DNA from: Lentibacillus sp. JNUCC-1
GTDB lineage: Bacteria; Bacillota; Bacilli; Bacillales; Amphibacillaceae
Length of the DNA stretch: 64,000 nt
NCBI RefSeq assembly: GCF_009741735.1
Contig: NZ_WHOH01000003.1
Location: forward strand, 248,001 to 312,000
Direction: 5' to 3'
The notes beneath the pieces were generated by a model, which worked only from the letters and a program-made list of their open reading frames with translations, was not told the DNA's origin and did not search any database. A program made the translations under genes and the position numbers. This document shows, piece by piece, positions 8,491-17,606 of the stretch (positions within the stretch are counted from its first letter, which is position 1; each line of letters opens with the position of its first letter).

Positions 8491-9486
8491 ATGGTTCAGG
8501 GTATCGCAAACTGGAGTACAGAACAAAGCAGAGAGTGGCTGCAAAGCTATGTGGATGACTGGGTGTCTTTCTACAGAAAACATACAGGGGAAGGCAGCGT
8601 GGCAGAATATATCCCACAGCTCGCCACAGCCGATCCAGATGCCCTAGGAATTACAATTATAGGAAGAAACGGGATCAAAGTCAGTTCTGGAGATGTGGAT
8701 CTTCCATTCACCATTCAAAGTATATCTAAAGTAATTAGCTTTATTGTTGCATGTATGGACCGGGGTGTTTCTTATATGCTGGACCGAGTGGATGTCGAAC
8801 CGACGGGTGAAGCGTTTAATTCCATTATGCACCTTGAAATGAAACAAGTCCGCAAGCCGCTTAACCCTTTTGTGAACGCCGGTGCCATTACGGTTACTTC
8901 CACTTTGGAAGGCAAAACGTCTGATGAAAAAATGGAATCCATTTTCGCTTTACTTGAAAAATTGCTCGGTTACCGCCCTGCTCTTAATATCGACGTGTAT
9001 GAATCTGAACGTGACTCGTCAATGCGCAACAGAGCGATTGGCTATTATTTGCTTGAAACCGGTTTTCTGGAGTCGGATATGAATACGACGCTTGAGACCT
9101 ATTTCAAGCAATGCTCCATTGAAATCACTGTACAAGATCTGGCACGAATTGGTCTGATTCTTGCCAACGATGGTGAAGATGTTGAAACCAATGAAGAAAT
9201 CATCCCGAGACCAATCGCACGGATTACAAAAGCCCTTATGCTGACTTGCGGCATGTATGATGCTTCCGGAAAATTCGCCACATATGTCGGGATTCCGGCT
9301 AAAAGTGGTGTCTCAGGCGGTATTATCGGCGCTGTGCCACCGCGTGTGCGTGAGGAAGTTCTGCCGTTTATGGAAGGATGCGGCATCGGTGTTTATGGAC
9401 CAGCACTTGATGACAACGGCAACAGTGTCTCAGGCATCAGACTGTTAAGGCATATCGCCAGTCAGTGGGATTTGAGTATATTTTAA
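8491..9486 (+). CDS. glsA: Glutaminase A
   Basis: Serine-dependent glutaminase of 331 residues that hydrolyses glutamine to glutamate and ammonia; cytoplasmic. The beta-lactamase-like SxxK motif is visible as QSISK at about residue 73, and the central NAGAITVTS and C-terminal KSGVSGGI segments are family hallmarks. GGAGGTGGTG immediately precedes the ATG. It lies between the acyltransferase and the YedK-type gene, 20 bp before the latter, so the two could be co-transcribed. In a halophile the glutamate made could serve as an osmolyte counter-ion, but that is inference. Confidence 0.93.
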   Translation: MVQGIANWSTEQSREWLQSYVDDWVSFYRKHTGEGSVAEYIPQLATADPDALGITIIGRNGIKVSSGDVDLPFTIQSISKVISFIVACMDRGVSYMLDRVDVEPTGEAFNSIMHLEMKQVRKPLNPFVNAGAITVTSTLEGKTSDEKMESIFALLEKLLGYRPALNIDVYESERDSSMRNRAIGYYLLETGFLESDMNTTLETYFKQCSIEITVQDLARIGLILANDGEDVETNEEIIPRPIARITKALMLTCGMYDASGKFATYVGIPAKSGVSGGIIGAVPPRVREEVLPFMEGCGIGVYGPALDDNGNSVSGIRLLRHIASQWDLSIF

Positions 9487-9506
9487 GATATTAGGGAGGG
9501 GAAAAG

Positions 9507-10178
9507 ATGTGTGGACGATATACACTACTGGCCGAAGAACGTGATATCCAGGAAACTTTTGGATTGTCAGACGGCATTTCCGAGTATGAACCGAGCTATA
9601 ACGTCGCTCCAGGCCAGAATGTGTTATCGATTATTCACGATGGCAAAGAAAAACGAGGCGGCTATATGCGGTGGGGACTCGTGCCTTCATGGGCCAAAGA
9701 TCCAAAAATCGGCTATAAGATGATCAATGCCAGGAGTGAATCAGCTCATGAGAAACCGAGTTTTAAATCCTTAATGGCACGAAAACGCTGCTTGATCATT
9801 GCTGACAGTTTTTACGAATGGCAAGCATCACAGGATGGCAAACAGCCTAAACGCATTCAGACCGAGGATGGATCTTTGTTTGCTTTCGCCGGCTTGTGGG
9901 ATAAATGGCAGCAAGGCGATGAAGTGTTGTTTACGTGCACCATTTTGACGCGTGATGCCAATACGTTCATGCAAGATATTCACCATCGCATGCCGATTAT
10001 TTTGCCAAAAGGGAAAGAAGCAGACTGGATCGCTCCAACCGTATATCGGCCTGAAGAAGCTCAAGCATTTTTGACGTCACTCACAAGCGTTCCCCTGAAA
10101 GCCCATAATGTCAGTACATACGTCAACTCAGCCAAACACAACGATCCCGAGTGCATCACACCACTCACATCAAATTAA
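9507..10178 (+). CDS. SOS response-associated peptidase (YedK/HMCES family)
   Basis: A 223-residue SRAP-domain protein that crosslinks through its N-terminal cysteine to abasic sites in single-stranded DNA. Cys2 follows the initiator methionine (MCGRYT), the conserved NARSES segment and FYEW glutamate are in the middle, and HHRMP holds the conserved histidine. GGGAGGGG is well placed before the ATG. It follows glsA closely. The family is widespread and often DNA-damage induced, but no LexA site (CGAAC-N4-GTTCG) was recognised upstream here. Confidence 0.92.
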   Translation: MCGRYTLLAEERDIQETFGLSDGISEYEPSYNVAPGQNVLSIIHDGKEKRGGYMRWGLVPSWAKDPKIGYKMINARSESAHEKPSFKSLMARKRCLIIADSFYEWQASQDGKQPKRIQTEDGSLFAFAGLWDKWQQGDEVLFTCTILTRDANTFMQDIHHRMPIILPKGKEADWIAPTVYRPEEAQAFLTSLTSVPLKAHNVSTYVNSAKHNDPECITPLTSN

Positions 10179-10370
10179 CAAACCGCAGCTTACTTGGTGT
10201 AAAATAGGGGTAATAATATTAGACAAATGGGTTTCTGGGGGAAACATCAATAAATGTACTAAGAGTATCATGATTCCTGTTGCGCGAAGTCGCTTCAATT
10301 ACTTTACGTTAATCACTGAGCGGACAGATTTGCTCATATAGTAAAGAGATGGTATGTACTTCTCACCAAG

Positions 10371-10544
10371 CTCTGGGAAAACACGGAGACTCCTATGGGA
10401 GTAAAAGCCCCGGTGAGACCCCACAGCGCGCAGTAGGGGAAGGAAGGCTAAAACCGCGACGTCCTGTCGCAACGCCTTCATGACCCACATCCTGTGGGCC
10501 CGAGGCTCAGCAGCGCCCATGGAAAGCGCAGTGTTTTCCCAGAG
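10371..10544. repeat. E1-type palindromic repeat, expanded variant, alone
   Basis: Outer arms CTCTGGGAAAACAC and GTGTTTTCCCAGAG pair perfectly. Compared with the compact E1 form, the centre carries an extra segment including GGCTAAAACCGCGACGTC and CATGACCCACATCCTGTGGG, also seen in the copies at 22.7 and 48.7 kb. No E2 module accompanies it. The remainder of 10179-10632 shows no gene. Confidence 0.8.
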
Positions 10545-10632
10545 CGATCGTCTGGGCTGGTCCTCAAATGATTAACGAAAGCTGCGTTGTAAGTGTAATC
10601 TATTCAGAAGCCAATTGGAAAGGGGGAGTAGT

Positions 10633-11106
10633 GTGGTTCGTGTTATTTTTGTTTGTCTGGGTAATATTTGCCGTTCTCCGATGGCAGAGGCTGTTTTTCG
10701 GGACATGCTTGAGAAAGAAGGGCTTGAAAAGCAGGTGGTGGTTGACTCAGCCGGTACGGGAAATTGGCATGCGGGAAAGCCGCCGCATGAAGGCACAAGA
10801 CATATACTGGACCAAAAAGGGATCAGTTATGCTGGCATGAAAGCACGCATGTTTGAACCAGCCGATTGGCATTCATTTGATTATATCATCACGATGGACA
10901 GCAGCAATATGAACGACTTGGACAAGGTTCAGCCTGCAGACGATGAAGGTGTCACAGTGGCCAAATTAATGGATTTTGTGCCCGATGCCGAAGACAAAGA
11001 TGTTCCTGATCCGTACTTCACAGGCAACTTTGAACAGACCTATGCGTTAGTGCAAGCTGGCTGTTTTGAACTTATTAAACATATAAAAGCCAAACACAAA
11101 CTATAA
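10633..11106 (+). CDS. yfkJ: Low-molecular-weight protein-tyrosine phosphatase YfkJ
   Basis: A 157-residue phosphatase that removes phosphate from protein tyrosines through a cysteinyl-phosphate. The P-loop C-X5-R is CLGNICRS near the N-terminus and the general acid aspartate is in VPDPYF. The start is taken as GTG at 10633, just after AAAGGGGGAG; no ATG is available near. It is followed by yfkI and yfkH homologues, the same order as the B. subtilis yfkJIH operon, where the phosphatase is linked to stress resistance. Very likely one transcript, because gaps are short. Confidence 0.92.
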   Translation: MVRVIFVCLGNICRSPMAEAVFRDMLEKEGLEKQVVVDSAGTGNWHAGKPPHEGTRHILDQKGISYAGMKARMFEPADWHSFDYIITMDSSNMNDLDKVQPADDEGVTVAKLMDFVPDAEDKDVPDPYFTGNFEQTYALVQAGCFELIKHIKAKHKL

Positions 11107-11119
11107 TATAAAAGGAGAC

Positions 11120-11401
11120 ATGATGATGGGACGAAATAAATTATTGACAGGTATATTACTGGGAGCTGCAGTTGGAGGTCTGGCTATGCTGTTCGACCGG
11201 GAAACACGGGAATACACAGGCAGAAAACTGAGTGCTGCTAAGACAAGCACCGTAAATTGTGTTAAAAACCCGTCAAACACAGTTATGCAATTGCGGACGA
11301 CAGTGGATAAATACAATACAGCATTTGTTCAGAATGCAGAACAAGCTATTAACGCGCTGGAGCAAGTTGGGGAGACCATCGAGAAGTTTCAGGATAAGTA
11401 A
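11120..11401 (+). CDS. yfkI: YfkI/YtxH-like small protein
   Basis: A 93-residue protein with an N-terminal hydrophobic, glycine-rich stretch (LLTGILLGAAVGGLAMLF) resembling YtxH-type proteins, followed by a charged helical tail. It may be membrane-anchored. AAAGGAG precedes three consecutive ATG codons from 11120; either the first or the second could be used. It lies 13 bp after the phosphatase gene and before the yfkH-like gene, matching B. subtilis yfkI. Function is unknown. Confidence 0.75.
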   Translation: MMMGRNKLLTGILLGAAVGGLAMLFDRETREYTGRKLSAAKTSTVNCVKNPSNTVMQLRTTVDKYNTAFVQNAEQAINALEQVGETIEKFQDK

Positions 11402-11442
11402 CAGAACTCCAGCTGCTCAGCCATGTCATTGGAGGGATAGCC

Positions 11443-12269
11443 ATTATAGATCAAATAAAAAACTTCCTGAAAACATTGTTTAAACGAGCAATGGATGCTG
11501 ATTTATTCGGCATGGCTGCCCAGCTGGCTTACTTCTTTCTCTTGTCTTTGTTTCCGTTTCTCTTATTTACTTTGACAGCGGTTGGTTATCTGCCCTCGAA
11601 TCAGACGACATCATGGGCTTTATTGAAACTTATGCACCTTCAAGCATTAATGAATTGATTAATACCAACATTAATACGGTCGTTAATAACCAAAATGGGA
11701 GTCTGTTGTCCATCAGTGTGATCGGTACGTTATGGGCAGCCTCAAATGCGATTAATGCGATTATGCGTGTGTTCAACAAGGCGTATGAAGTTGAGGAAGA
11801 CCGTTCCTTTATTGTAGCGCGTCTGATTGCCATCGTTTTAACAATTGGTATGATCGTCGTGATTATTGTCGCTTTTCTGCTCCCGATTTTCGGGAAATTA
11901 ATTGGGGAATATATCTTTTCATTCATTGGTTTATCGGAAACCTTTATCAACACATGGTCAGCCTTGCGCTGGGTCATGTCTTCACTTGTGTTCTTTATCG
12001 TTTTCCTTACGCTGTACCGGCTTGCCCCTAACGTTAAAATATACACTAAAAATGTGATATGGGGTGCTTTGTTTGCGACGGTAAGCTGGCAGATTGCGTC
12101 ACTGCTCTTCTCTTATTACGTCAGCAACATCAGTAATTATTCGGCGACATATGGGAGTCTTGGGGCCGTCATTGCTCTGATGATCTGGTTCTATATTTCC
12201 GGAATTATCATCATCATCGGCGGGCTGATCAACGCTGTTATCCGTAAGATGAAATTAGAACATACATGA
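11443..12269 (+). pseudogene. yfkH: YihY/UPF0761 (YfkH) membrane protein, one apparent frameshift
   Basis: Polytopic membrane protein formerly annotated as ribonuclease BN, now a YihY/UPF0761 protein of uncertain function. Early sequence FGMAAQLAYFFLLSLFPF is characteristic and at least five further hydrophobic segments follow. The frame breaks near 11602-11605; one extra base gives NQDDIMGFIETYAPSS and a full-length protein. The start is unusual: the only strong Shine-Dalgarno (GGAGGG at 11431) serves an ATT codon at 11443, in frame with a TTG at 11476 that would remove 11 residues. Third gene of the yfkJIH-type operon. Confidence 0.82.
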
Positions 12270-12294
12270 CGATAATAAAAAAAATCAACCAAAT

Positions 12295-12337
12295 AAGCCC
12301 GAACAATGCTGTCTTAGGATGGTTTTGTTCGGGCTTT
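12295..12337 (+). terminator. Intrinsic terminator after yfkH
   Basis: AAGCCCGAACAA pairs perfectly with TTGTTCGGGCTT around an 18-nt loop, followed by a short T run. It ends the yfkJIH operon before the BCCT gene. Confidence 0.8.
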
Positions 12338-12442
12338 GTATATTCTAGGCTTGGTCCTATGGTGCTGTTTATCTTTCACTGGATCGGGGTAAGGATAATT
12401 ACATAAATAGCAGTGATACTTTTGACGACTGAGGTGGACTGG

Positions 12443-13930
12443 ATGAACAAGGTGACGGCAGTATTTTGGTATGCAGCGGCAGGGTGTTTGCTGCTGGTGA
12501 TTTGGGGGTCTATTGCCCCAACGAATCTCGAAACAGTGACGACGCAGGTGACTCAATTCATTTCTAATACATTTGGATGGTATTATTTGATACTGGTTAT
12601 GTTAATTATTATTTTTTGTGTGTATCTGATTTTCTCAAAGTACGGCAAGATTACGTTAGGCAAGCCAAACGAAAAGCCAGAGTTTAGTCTGGCCTCCTGG
12701 TTTGCTATGTTGTTCAGTGCCGGAATGGGGATCGGGGTCGTCTTTTGGTCGACAGCTGAGCCGGTTACATATGCATTTAAAAATCCGCCCCTCGCTGAAA
12801 AGGGGTCAGAGCAAGCGTTAAATGAAGCGCTGCAATACACATTCTTACATTGGGGTGTGAGCGCCTGGGCGATTTATGCGCTTGTCGGACTGGTTCTTGC
12901 TTATTTTAAATTCCACAAAGACTACCCTGGTCTTGTGAGTGCAACGCTGATCCCGCTCTTGGGTGAGGATCTGATGAAAGGGTATATGGGGAAAATGATT
13001 GACGTTCTTGCCGTTCTCGCGACAGTTGTTGGGGTTGCAGCGGCGCTTGGGTTCGGGTCAGCTCAGATTACAAGCGGCTTTCATTTTTTGTTTGATACGC
13101 CGCAGACATTTATGATGCAACTGCTCGTGCTTACCGTTACGACCGTTCTGTTCATCATGTCTGCATGGTCAGGGATTGGCCGCGGGATTAAATATTTGAG
13201 CAATATCAATATGGGCCTTGGCACGATTTTATTTATTATGCTATTTGTGATTGGTCCAACTCTGTATATTCTCGACATGTTCACTCAGGCTGTAGGAGGC
13301 TATATTTCTGACTTTGTGAATATGAGTTTTCACCTTGCACCGAATAATGAAGGAGAACGGGAATGGATTAACTCATGGACTTTGTTCTACTGGGCATTCT
13401 GGATTTCCTGGTCTCCATTTGTCGGAACATTTATCGCGCGTATCTCGAGAGGACGCACGGTTAAAGAATTCATGATGGGTGTCTTGTTTGTTCCTGCGAT
13501 TGTCTGTTTTATTATTTTCTCGATCTTTGGCGTATCGGCGCTGAATGTAGAGGCCAATGGGTTAGCCAAATTGTCAGAGCTAAAGATTGAAACGATGACA
13601 TTCGGGATGCTGGAGCAGTACCCGCTTGGTTCAATTATGTCGGTAATGACGATCGTTGTGGTCGCAATTTTCTTCATTACGTCGGCCGATTCGGCTACAT
13701 TCGTTTTGGGCATGCTCACCACAAATGGACTTGTGAACCCGCACAATAGCGTTAAAATTTCCTGGGGACTGATACAAGCTGCTGTTGCCGCTATTGTTGT
13801 TTATTTTGGAGGAACACAAGGGCTGCAAAACACGGTTATCATCTCTGCATTGCCGTTTTCCATTATTATGATCATGATGGGCTTATCGTTTATGAAATCC
13901 GCACGGCAGGAAATTAAGAAGAAAGAATGA
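12443..13930 (+). CDS. BCCT-family glycine betaine/carnitine/choline transporter
   Basis: Sodium-coupled osmolyte importer of 495 residues with about 12 membrane segments. The conserved BCCT signature around TM8 is seen as FYWAFWISWSPFVGTFIARISRGRT, cited here only in part, and the betaine-binding tryptophans fall in it. The ATG at 12443 has GAGGTGG seven bases before it; an upstream in-frame start lacks a site. Monocistronic between two terminators. A second family member lies at 42.3 kb, which fits a halophilic or halotolerant host. Substrate choice among betaine, carnitine and choline cannot be read from sequence. Confidence 0.93.
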   Translation: MNKVTAVFWYAAAGCLLLVIWGSIAPTNLETVTTQVTQFISNTFGWYYLILVMLIIIFCVYLIFSKYGKITLGKPNEKPEFSLASWFAMLFSAGMGIGVVFWSTAEPVTYAFKNPPLAEKGSEQALNEALQYTFLHWGVSAWAIYALVGLVLAYFKFHKDYPGLVSATLIPLLGEDLMKGYMGKMIDVLAVLATVVGVAAALGFGSAQITSGFHFLFDTPQTFMMQLLVLTVTTVLFIMSAWSGIGRGIKYLSNINMGLGTILFIMLFVIGPTLYILDMFTQAVGGYISDFVNMSFHLAPNNEGEREWINSWTLFYWAFWISWSPFVGTFIARISRGRTVKEFMMGVLFVPAIVCFIIFSIFGVSALNVEANGLAKLSELKIETMTFGMLEQYPLGSIMSVMTIVVVAIFFITSADSATFVLGMLTTNGLVNPHNSVKISWGLIQAAVAAIVVYFGGTQGLQNTVIISALPFSIIMIMMGLSFMKSARQEIKKKE

Positions 13931-13975
13931 AAGAACACGCGCGGCATTCGTATGCTGCGCGTGTTCTTTCAGGTT
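13928..13975. terminator. Bidirectional terminator between BCCT gene and metal ATPase
   Basis: GAAAGAACACGCGC and GCGCGTGTTCTTTC form a long stem that continues through GGCAT/ATGCT around a TCGT loop. It lies between two convergent genes and overlaps the last codons of the ATPase gene. Confidence 0.8.
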
Positions 13976-15909
13976 TTTAACAGTCTGAGCCCGTTTAGGA
14001 TGACAAGGATGGTGCTGCCTTCGTGCCCAATGACGCCAAGTGGTAAGTCAATGACTTGCATGAAGTTGGATGCGATCAGGAGAAGAATAACGCCAAGTGA
14101 AAAGTAGACATTTTGCTTAACGATTCTGTTCATCCGCTGTGACAGTTTTCTGGTTTGGGTAATTTTGGACAGATCGTTCTTCATCAAAACCATGTCAGCT
14201 GTTTCAAGCGCGACATCTGTGCCTTCCCCCATGGATACGCCGAGGTCGGCTGTTGCCAGGGCTGGCGCGTCATTAATACCGTCACCAATCATAGCCACGC
14301 TGCTGTACTTTTCCTTCAAGGCTTTGACTTCTGTCACTTTATGTTCGGGCAGACATTCCGCTACAAATGAGTCGATGCCGGTTTCTTCGGCAATCACCCT
14401 GGCCGTTTCAGGATTGTCGCCTGTCAGCATAACGGTATGAATGCCTTGTGATTTCAGGTTGGCAATGGCTGCTTTGGCATCCTCTCTTACAGTGTCCTTA
14501 AGAGCGAATAGGGCCACAAGTTCTTGATCACGCTGGACAAAAACCAATGTCTTTCCTTCTCTGGCTAATTTCGCAGCTGCTGCGTTTTGAAATTGATCAG
14601 CGTCATGAGTGCCAATAAATGAGGCGTTTCCGATGCGCCATTCATGACCTTCTGCAACAGCTGAGACCCCGTTGCCGCTGTGTGTTTTCATATTATTTAC
14701 TTGAATGGGAGCAGATTTTCCCGCAGATTGCTCTTTATATCGCGTGATGGCTTGTGCCAATGGATGTGTAGATTCTTCCTCGATTGCGCCTGTAATGTTG
14801 ATGACATCGTCCCGGTCTACATCCGGGTGGACCAAAACATCTGTCACAACCGGTTTGCCGTTTGTTAATGTGCCTGTTTTATCAAAAGCGATCGCCTTCA
14901 CATGGTCAAGGTTTTCCAGGTGGACACCGCCCTTAAACAAGACCCCGGCTTTTGCGCTGTTTGAGATCGCAGACAGGGTTGCCGGCATGATCGAGGCAAC
15001 CAGGGCACAGGGTGAAGCGACCACAAGCAGGATCATTGCCCGGTAAATGCTATCAGTCAAGGACCATCCCAAAACGAGGTAAGGCAAGAACATCATAACA
15101 GCAACGACGGCGAGGACGATTTTTACATACAGTCCTTCAAATCGTTCGATAAACAGTTGGGAAGGGGACTTCTCATCTTGTGCGGATTGAACAAGCTGAA
15201 TGATTTTCTGGAAGAGTGTTTCATCGGCTGTCTTAGTAATTTCAACTGTAATGGTGCCATCAAGCGCTACAGTTCCGGCAAACACATCGGCCTGTTTTGT
15301 TTTCTCTACAGGAAGGGATTCTCCGGTTATCGCACTTTCATCAACAGCGGTGGTTCCGGTAACGATTCTTCCATCTGCAGGGATGCGTTCACTTGCCCGC
15401 ACCAGAATGTGATCGCCAATGGCCAGCTCAGAGACATGCACAGTGCGGTTTCCTGCTGAATCGAGCAGCAAAGCAGTTTCCGGCTGCATATCAACCAAGG
15501 ATGAGATTTCCTTATGACTCTTATTCATGGTATAGGTTTCCAAAGCACCCGAAAGCGCGAAGATGAATATGAGGATCGCACCCTCCGTCCAGTAGCCGAT
15601 GATCGCGGATCCAATTGCAGCGAGAAACATAAGTAATTCCACATTGAGATCTCGTTCTTTAATCGTTTCGGTAATCCCTTCTTTTGCTTTGGCATAGCCT
15701 CCGATGACAAAGGCGGTAAGGTGCAGTCCAACCCATACCTGATGTGACAGCTGCTGTTCAAATGACCATGCAACCAAGATGATCACACCGCTTATTATGG
15801 CGGCCAGCAACTCCCAATGAATGTTCATCCGTTTGAACACACTTTGCTTCTTCTGTTGGTTTTCCGGCTTTTTTTCAGTTGACATATAGCCCTCGGCTTG
15901 AGCTTCCAT
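13969..15909 (-). CDS. P1B-4-type heavy-metal efflux ATPase (PfeT/ZosA/CoaT-like)
   Basis: Metal-exporting P-type ATPase of about 646 residues. Visible motifs are TGES (actuator), SPC in TM4, DKTGTLT (phosphorylation), GDGINDAP (hinge) and a TM6 HEGST, which together mark the P1B-4 group that exports Fe(II), Co(II) or Zn(II). No N-terminal metal-binding CxxC domain is present. The ATG at 15909 is chosen because CAGGAGGG precedes it by 9 bases; a longer frame would start inside the upstream operator. A Fur/PerR-like box lies 20 bp upstream, which favours an iron exporter such as B. subtilis PfeT (inference). Confidence 0.9.
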   Translation of the reverse strand: MEAQAEGYMSTEKKPENQQKKQSVFKRMNIHWELLAAIISGVIILVAWSFEQQLSHQVWVGLHLTAFVIGGYAKAKEGITETIKERDLNVELLMFLAAIGSAIIGYWTEGAILIFIFALSGALETYTMNKSHKEISSLVDMQPETALLLDSAGNRTVHVSELAIGDHILVRASERIPADGRIVTGTTAVDESAITGESLPVEKTKQADVFAGTVALDGTITVEITKTADETLFQKIIQLVQSAQDEKSPSQLFIERFEGLYVKIVLAVVAVMMFLPYLVLGWSLTDSIYRAMILLVVASPCALVASIMPATLSAISNSAKAGVLFKGGVHLENLDHVKAIAFDKTGTLTNGKPVVTDVLVHPDVDRDDVINITGAIEEESTHPLAQAITRYKEQSAGKSAPIQVNNMKTHSGNGVSAVAEGHEWRIGNASFIGTHDADQFQNAAAAKLAREGKTLVFVQRDQELVALFALKDTVREDAKAAIANLKSQGIHTVMLTGDNPETARVIAEETGIDSFVAECLPEHKVTEVKALKEKYSSVAMIGDGINDAPALATADLGVSMGEGTDVALETADMVLMKNDLSKITQTRKLSQRMNRIVKQNVYFSLGVILLLIASNFMQVIDLPLGVIGHEGSTILVILNGLRLLKT

Positions 15910-15923
15910 TGATAATACCCTCC

Positions 15924-15958
15924 TGTAATTGAGAATTGTTTTCATTGTAATTGAGAAT
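15924..15958 (-). promoter_or_regulatory. Fur-like box and 22-bp-phased direct repeat upstream of metal ATPase
   Basis: TGAGAATTGTTTTCA at 15930-15944 matches the Fur 7-1-7 consensus at 11 of 14 positions. In addition TGTAATTGAGAAT occurs twice (15924 and 15946), exactly 22 bp apart. The site sits immediately upstream of the ribosome-binding site, in a position suitable for metal-dependent control. Whether Fur, PerR or another metalloregulator binds is open. Confidence 0.55.
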
Positions 15959-16175
15959 GCAAATCACTATTAACTAACATTAAAACCTATAAACACAGTG
16001 CTTATGCAACCTATTTATAATTATTATAAACTGATATATAGTTTATATTACCATTTAAAAGTTATAAGTCAACACAAAGAGGACCTATTTCTAAAAAACA
16101 TGATAAATGCCTGTCAGATGCAAATGGTTGGCAGTCATAGTAAGATGAAAGAAAAGAAGATTGGAGTGCTTAGTA

Positions 16176-16583
16176 ATGTCAAATGGAAAAATGACGTATA
16201 TGATGAAAGACCAAGGCGTTCGAACTGAATTGTCATACGGAGAATTGAATATTGCAGGTGATGAAACATATGGATTTCGTCCTTATCAGTTACTTGTTTC
16301 CTCTGTTGCAGCCTGCAGCAGTTCCGTTTTCCGCAAAATCCTGGAGAAGCAGCGGGTTCAACTGGCTGACATGACAACCACTGCAGAAGTGGAGCGGAAT
16401 CCAGATGAAGCCAATCGCATCGAGAAAATCAGTCTTGAATATACAGTTAAGGGCTATGATCTTGATCCCGAAAAACTTCATAAGAACATGGCGCTTGCCC
16501 GTAAAAACTGCTCAATGGTGCGCTCTGTTGAAGGCAGTATCGAAATTGAGGAGAGCCTCAATATTATTCAATTAAGTCAGTAA
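16176..16583 (+). CDS. OsmC family protein
   Basis: A 135-residue OsmC/Ohr-like protein, a family of thiol-dependent peroxidases acting on organic hydroperoxides. The two conserved cysteines are visible in SSVAACSSSVF and KNCSMVRSV. The start is the ATG at 16176 with GGAG 11 bases upstream. It stands between the divergent metal ATPase gene and the YfkD-like gene. The subgroup appears closer to generic OsmC than to Ohr; the exact substrate is not known. Confidence 0.88.
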   Translation: MSNGKMTYMMKDQGVRTELSYGELNIAGDETYGFRPYQLLVSSVAACSSSVFRKILEKQRVQLADMTTTAEVERNPDEANRIEKISLEYTVKGYDLDPEKLHKNMALARKNCSMVRSVEGSIEIEESLNIIQLSQ

Positions 16584-16637
16584 GTATAAAAATCATGTGC
16601 CTGAAAAAACTATAGGAAAATGAAAGGACTGTGGCAC

Positions 16638-17447
16638 ATGATTAAAATGAAGTTTTGGAGTGCGTTTTTCCTTGTGTTCCTAATGCTGTTTGGTCTATCA
16701 CAGGCAGCTTTTGCGAAAGAAACGGAAGAAAAAAGCAAGGAGAAAGATGAATATGCGGTTCCGGATCATGTTTTAAACATTGGCAAAGAGAACACGTATC
16801 CCAATTCCGGTGAAGATCAGGAAGTGGTGGAACCCAGTGGATCTACAAAAGAACTGCTGGATGACTTGGATATGGACATCGACAACCCCGAACTGATCAA
16901 GCTGCTGAATGAATCTGACATTGACCCGTCCCCGATCGGCTTCGGCTATCGTGGTATGGTGTACATCGGGCGCTGGGCGCTCAATTACGAATCTGAAGAC
17001 ACGACCATCAACTGGGAGTATCAGCATGTCAATACGAATGAGTTGAACAATATTGGCGGAGATACAGGTCAAAAAATGAGTTATAATCAGAACGAGCAAA
17101 AAGATGTTAAAGGCGCCTTAACCGGCAAAATTTCTGATGCTGAAGATGTGAAAAGAATGATGCTGATGAAAGCTGCACACAAAACCAAGCTTTCATTAGC
17201 TTTCCAGACAACGATCGGCAAGAATACGAAAAAAGGGAATTCCTATAATATCCCGGTTAAGAAAGCAGCGGAGCTTCAGGCATACGCTCCGGCTGTCAGT
17301 GAAAAAGGGCAAGTGACATTTGGCGAGGTGTACTTTCAGTTGAAGGGCACAAAAAAATCACTCGTCATCAAAAATGTCACCAAACAAGGCATCGGCGCCT
17401 GGATCCCAATTGAAGACCACCTCTCATTCGCCTTCCAACTCAATTAG
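16638..17447 (+). CDS. yfkD: YfkD-like secreted/membrane-anchored protein
   Basis: A 269-residue exported protein with an N-terminal signal segment (FFLVFLMLFGLSQAAFA) followed by a charged, lysine/glutamate-rich stretch and a globular domain. I recognise it as the YfkD-like family of Bacillus; its function is unknown. The ATG at 16638 follows AAAGGACTG and gives a compact signal peptide; an in-frame ATG 18 bp upstream is possible. Its presence near yfkJIH and pdaA agrees with B. subtilis gene order. No cysteine lipobox is seen at the cleavage site. Confidence 0.75.
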   Translation: MIKMKFWSAFFLVFLMLFGLSQAAFAKETEEKSKEKDEYAVPDHVLNIGKENTYPNSGEDQEVVEPSGSTKELLDDLDMDIDNPELIKLLNESDIDPSPIGFGYRGMVYIGRWALNYESEDTTINWEYQHVNTNELNNIGGDTGQKMSYNQNEQKDVKGALTGKISDAEDVKRMMLMKAAHKTKLSLAFQTTIGKNTKKGNSYNIPVKKAAELQAYAPAVSEKGQVTFGEVYFQLKGTKKSLVIKNVTKQGIGAWIPIEDHLSFAFQLN

Positions 17448-17454
17448 TATACAC

Positions 17455-17498
17455 ACGCGCTGCACAAAACGTCCCACCAGACAAGCAGCGCGTTTTGT
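17455..17498 (+). terminator. Terminator after yfkD
   Basis: ACGCGCTGC pairs perfectly with GCAGCGCGT, followed by TTTTGTGTTT. Flanking ACAAAAC/GTTTTGTGT bases extend the pairing. Confidence 0.65.
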
Positions 17499-17606
17499 GT
17501 TTGCACGAAACCCCTTCACAGACCCTGATCGTGTGTAAGCTTTGCTGTCGTAGAAGACACAAACAGCGGCAGAGAGAAAACTGGAAATGACTGCTTCTGG
17601 CAACCG

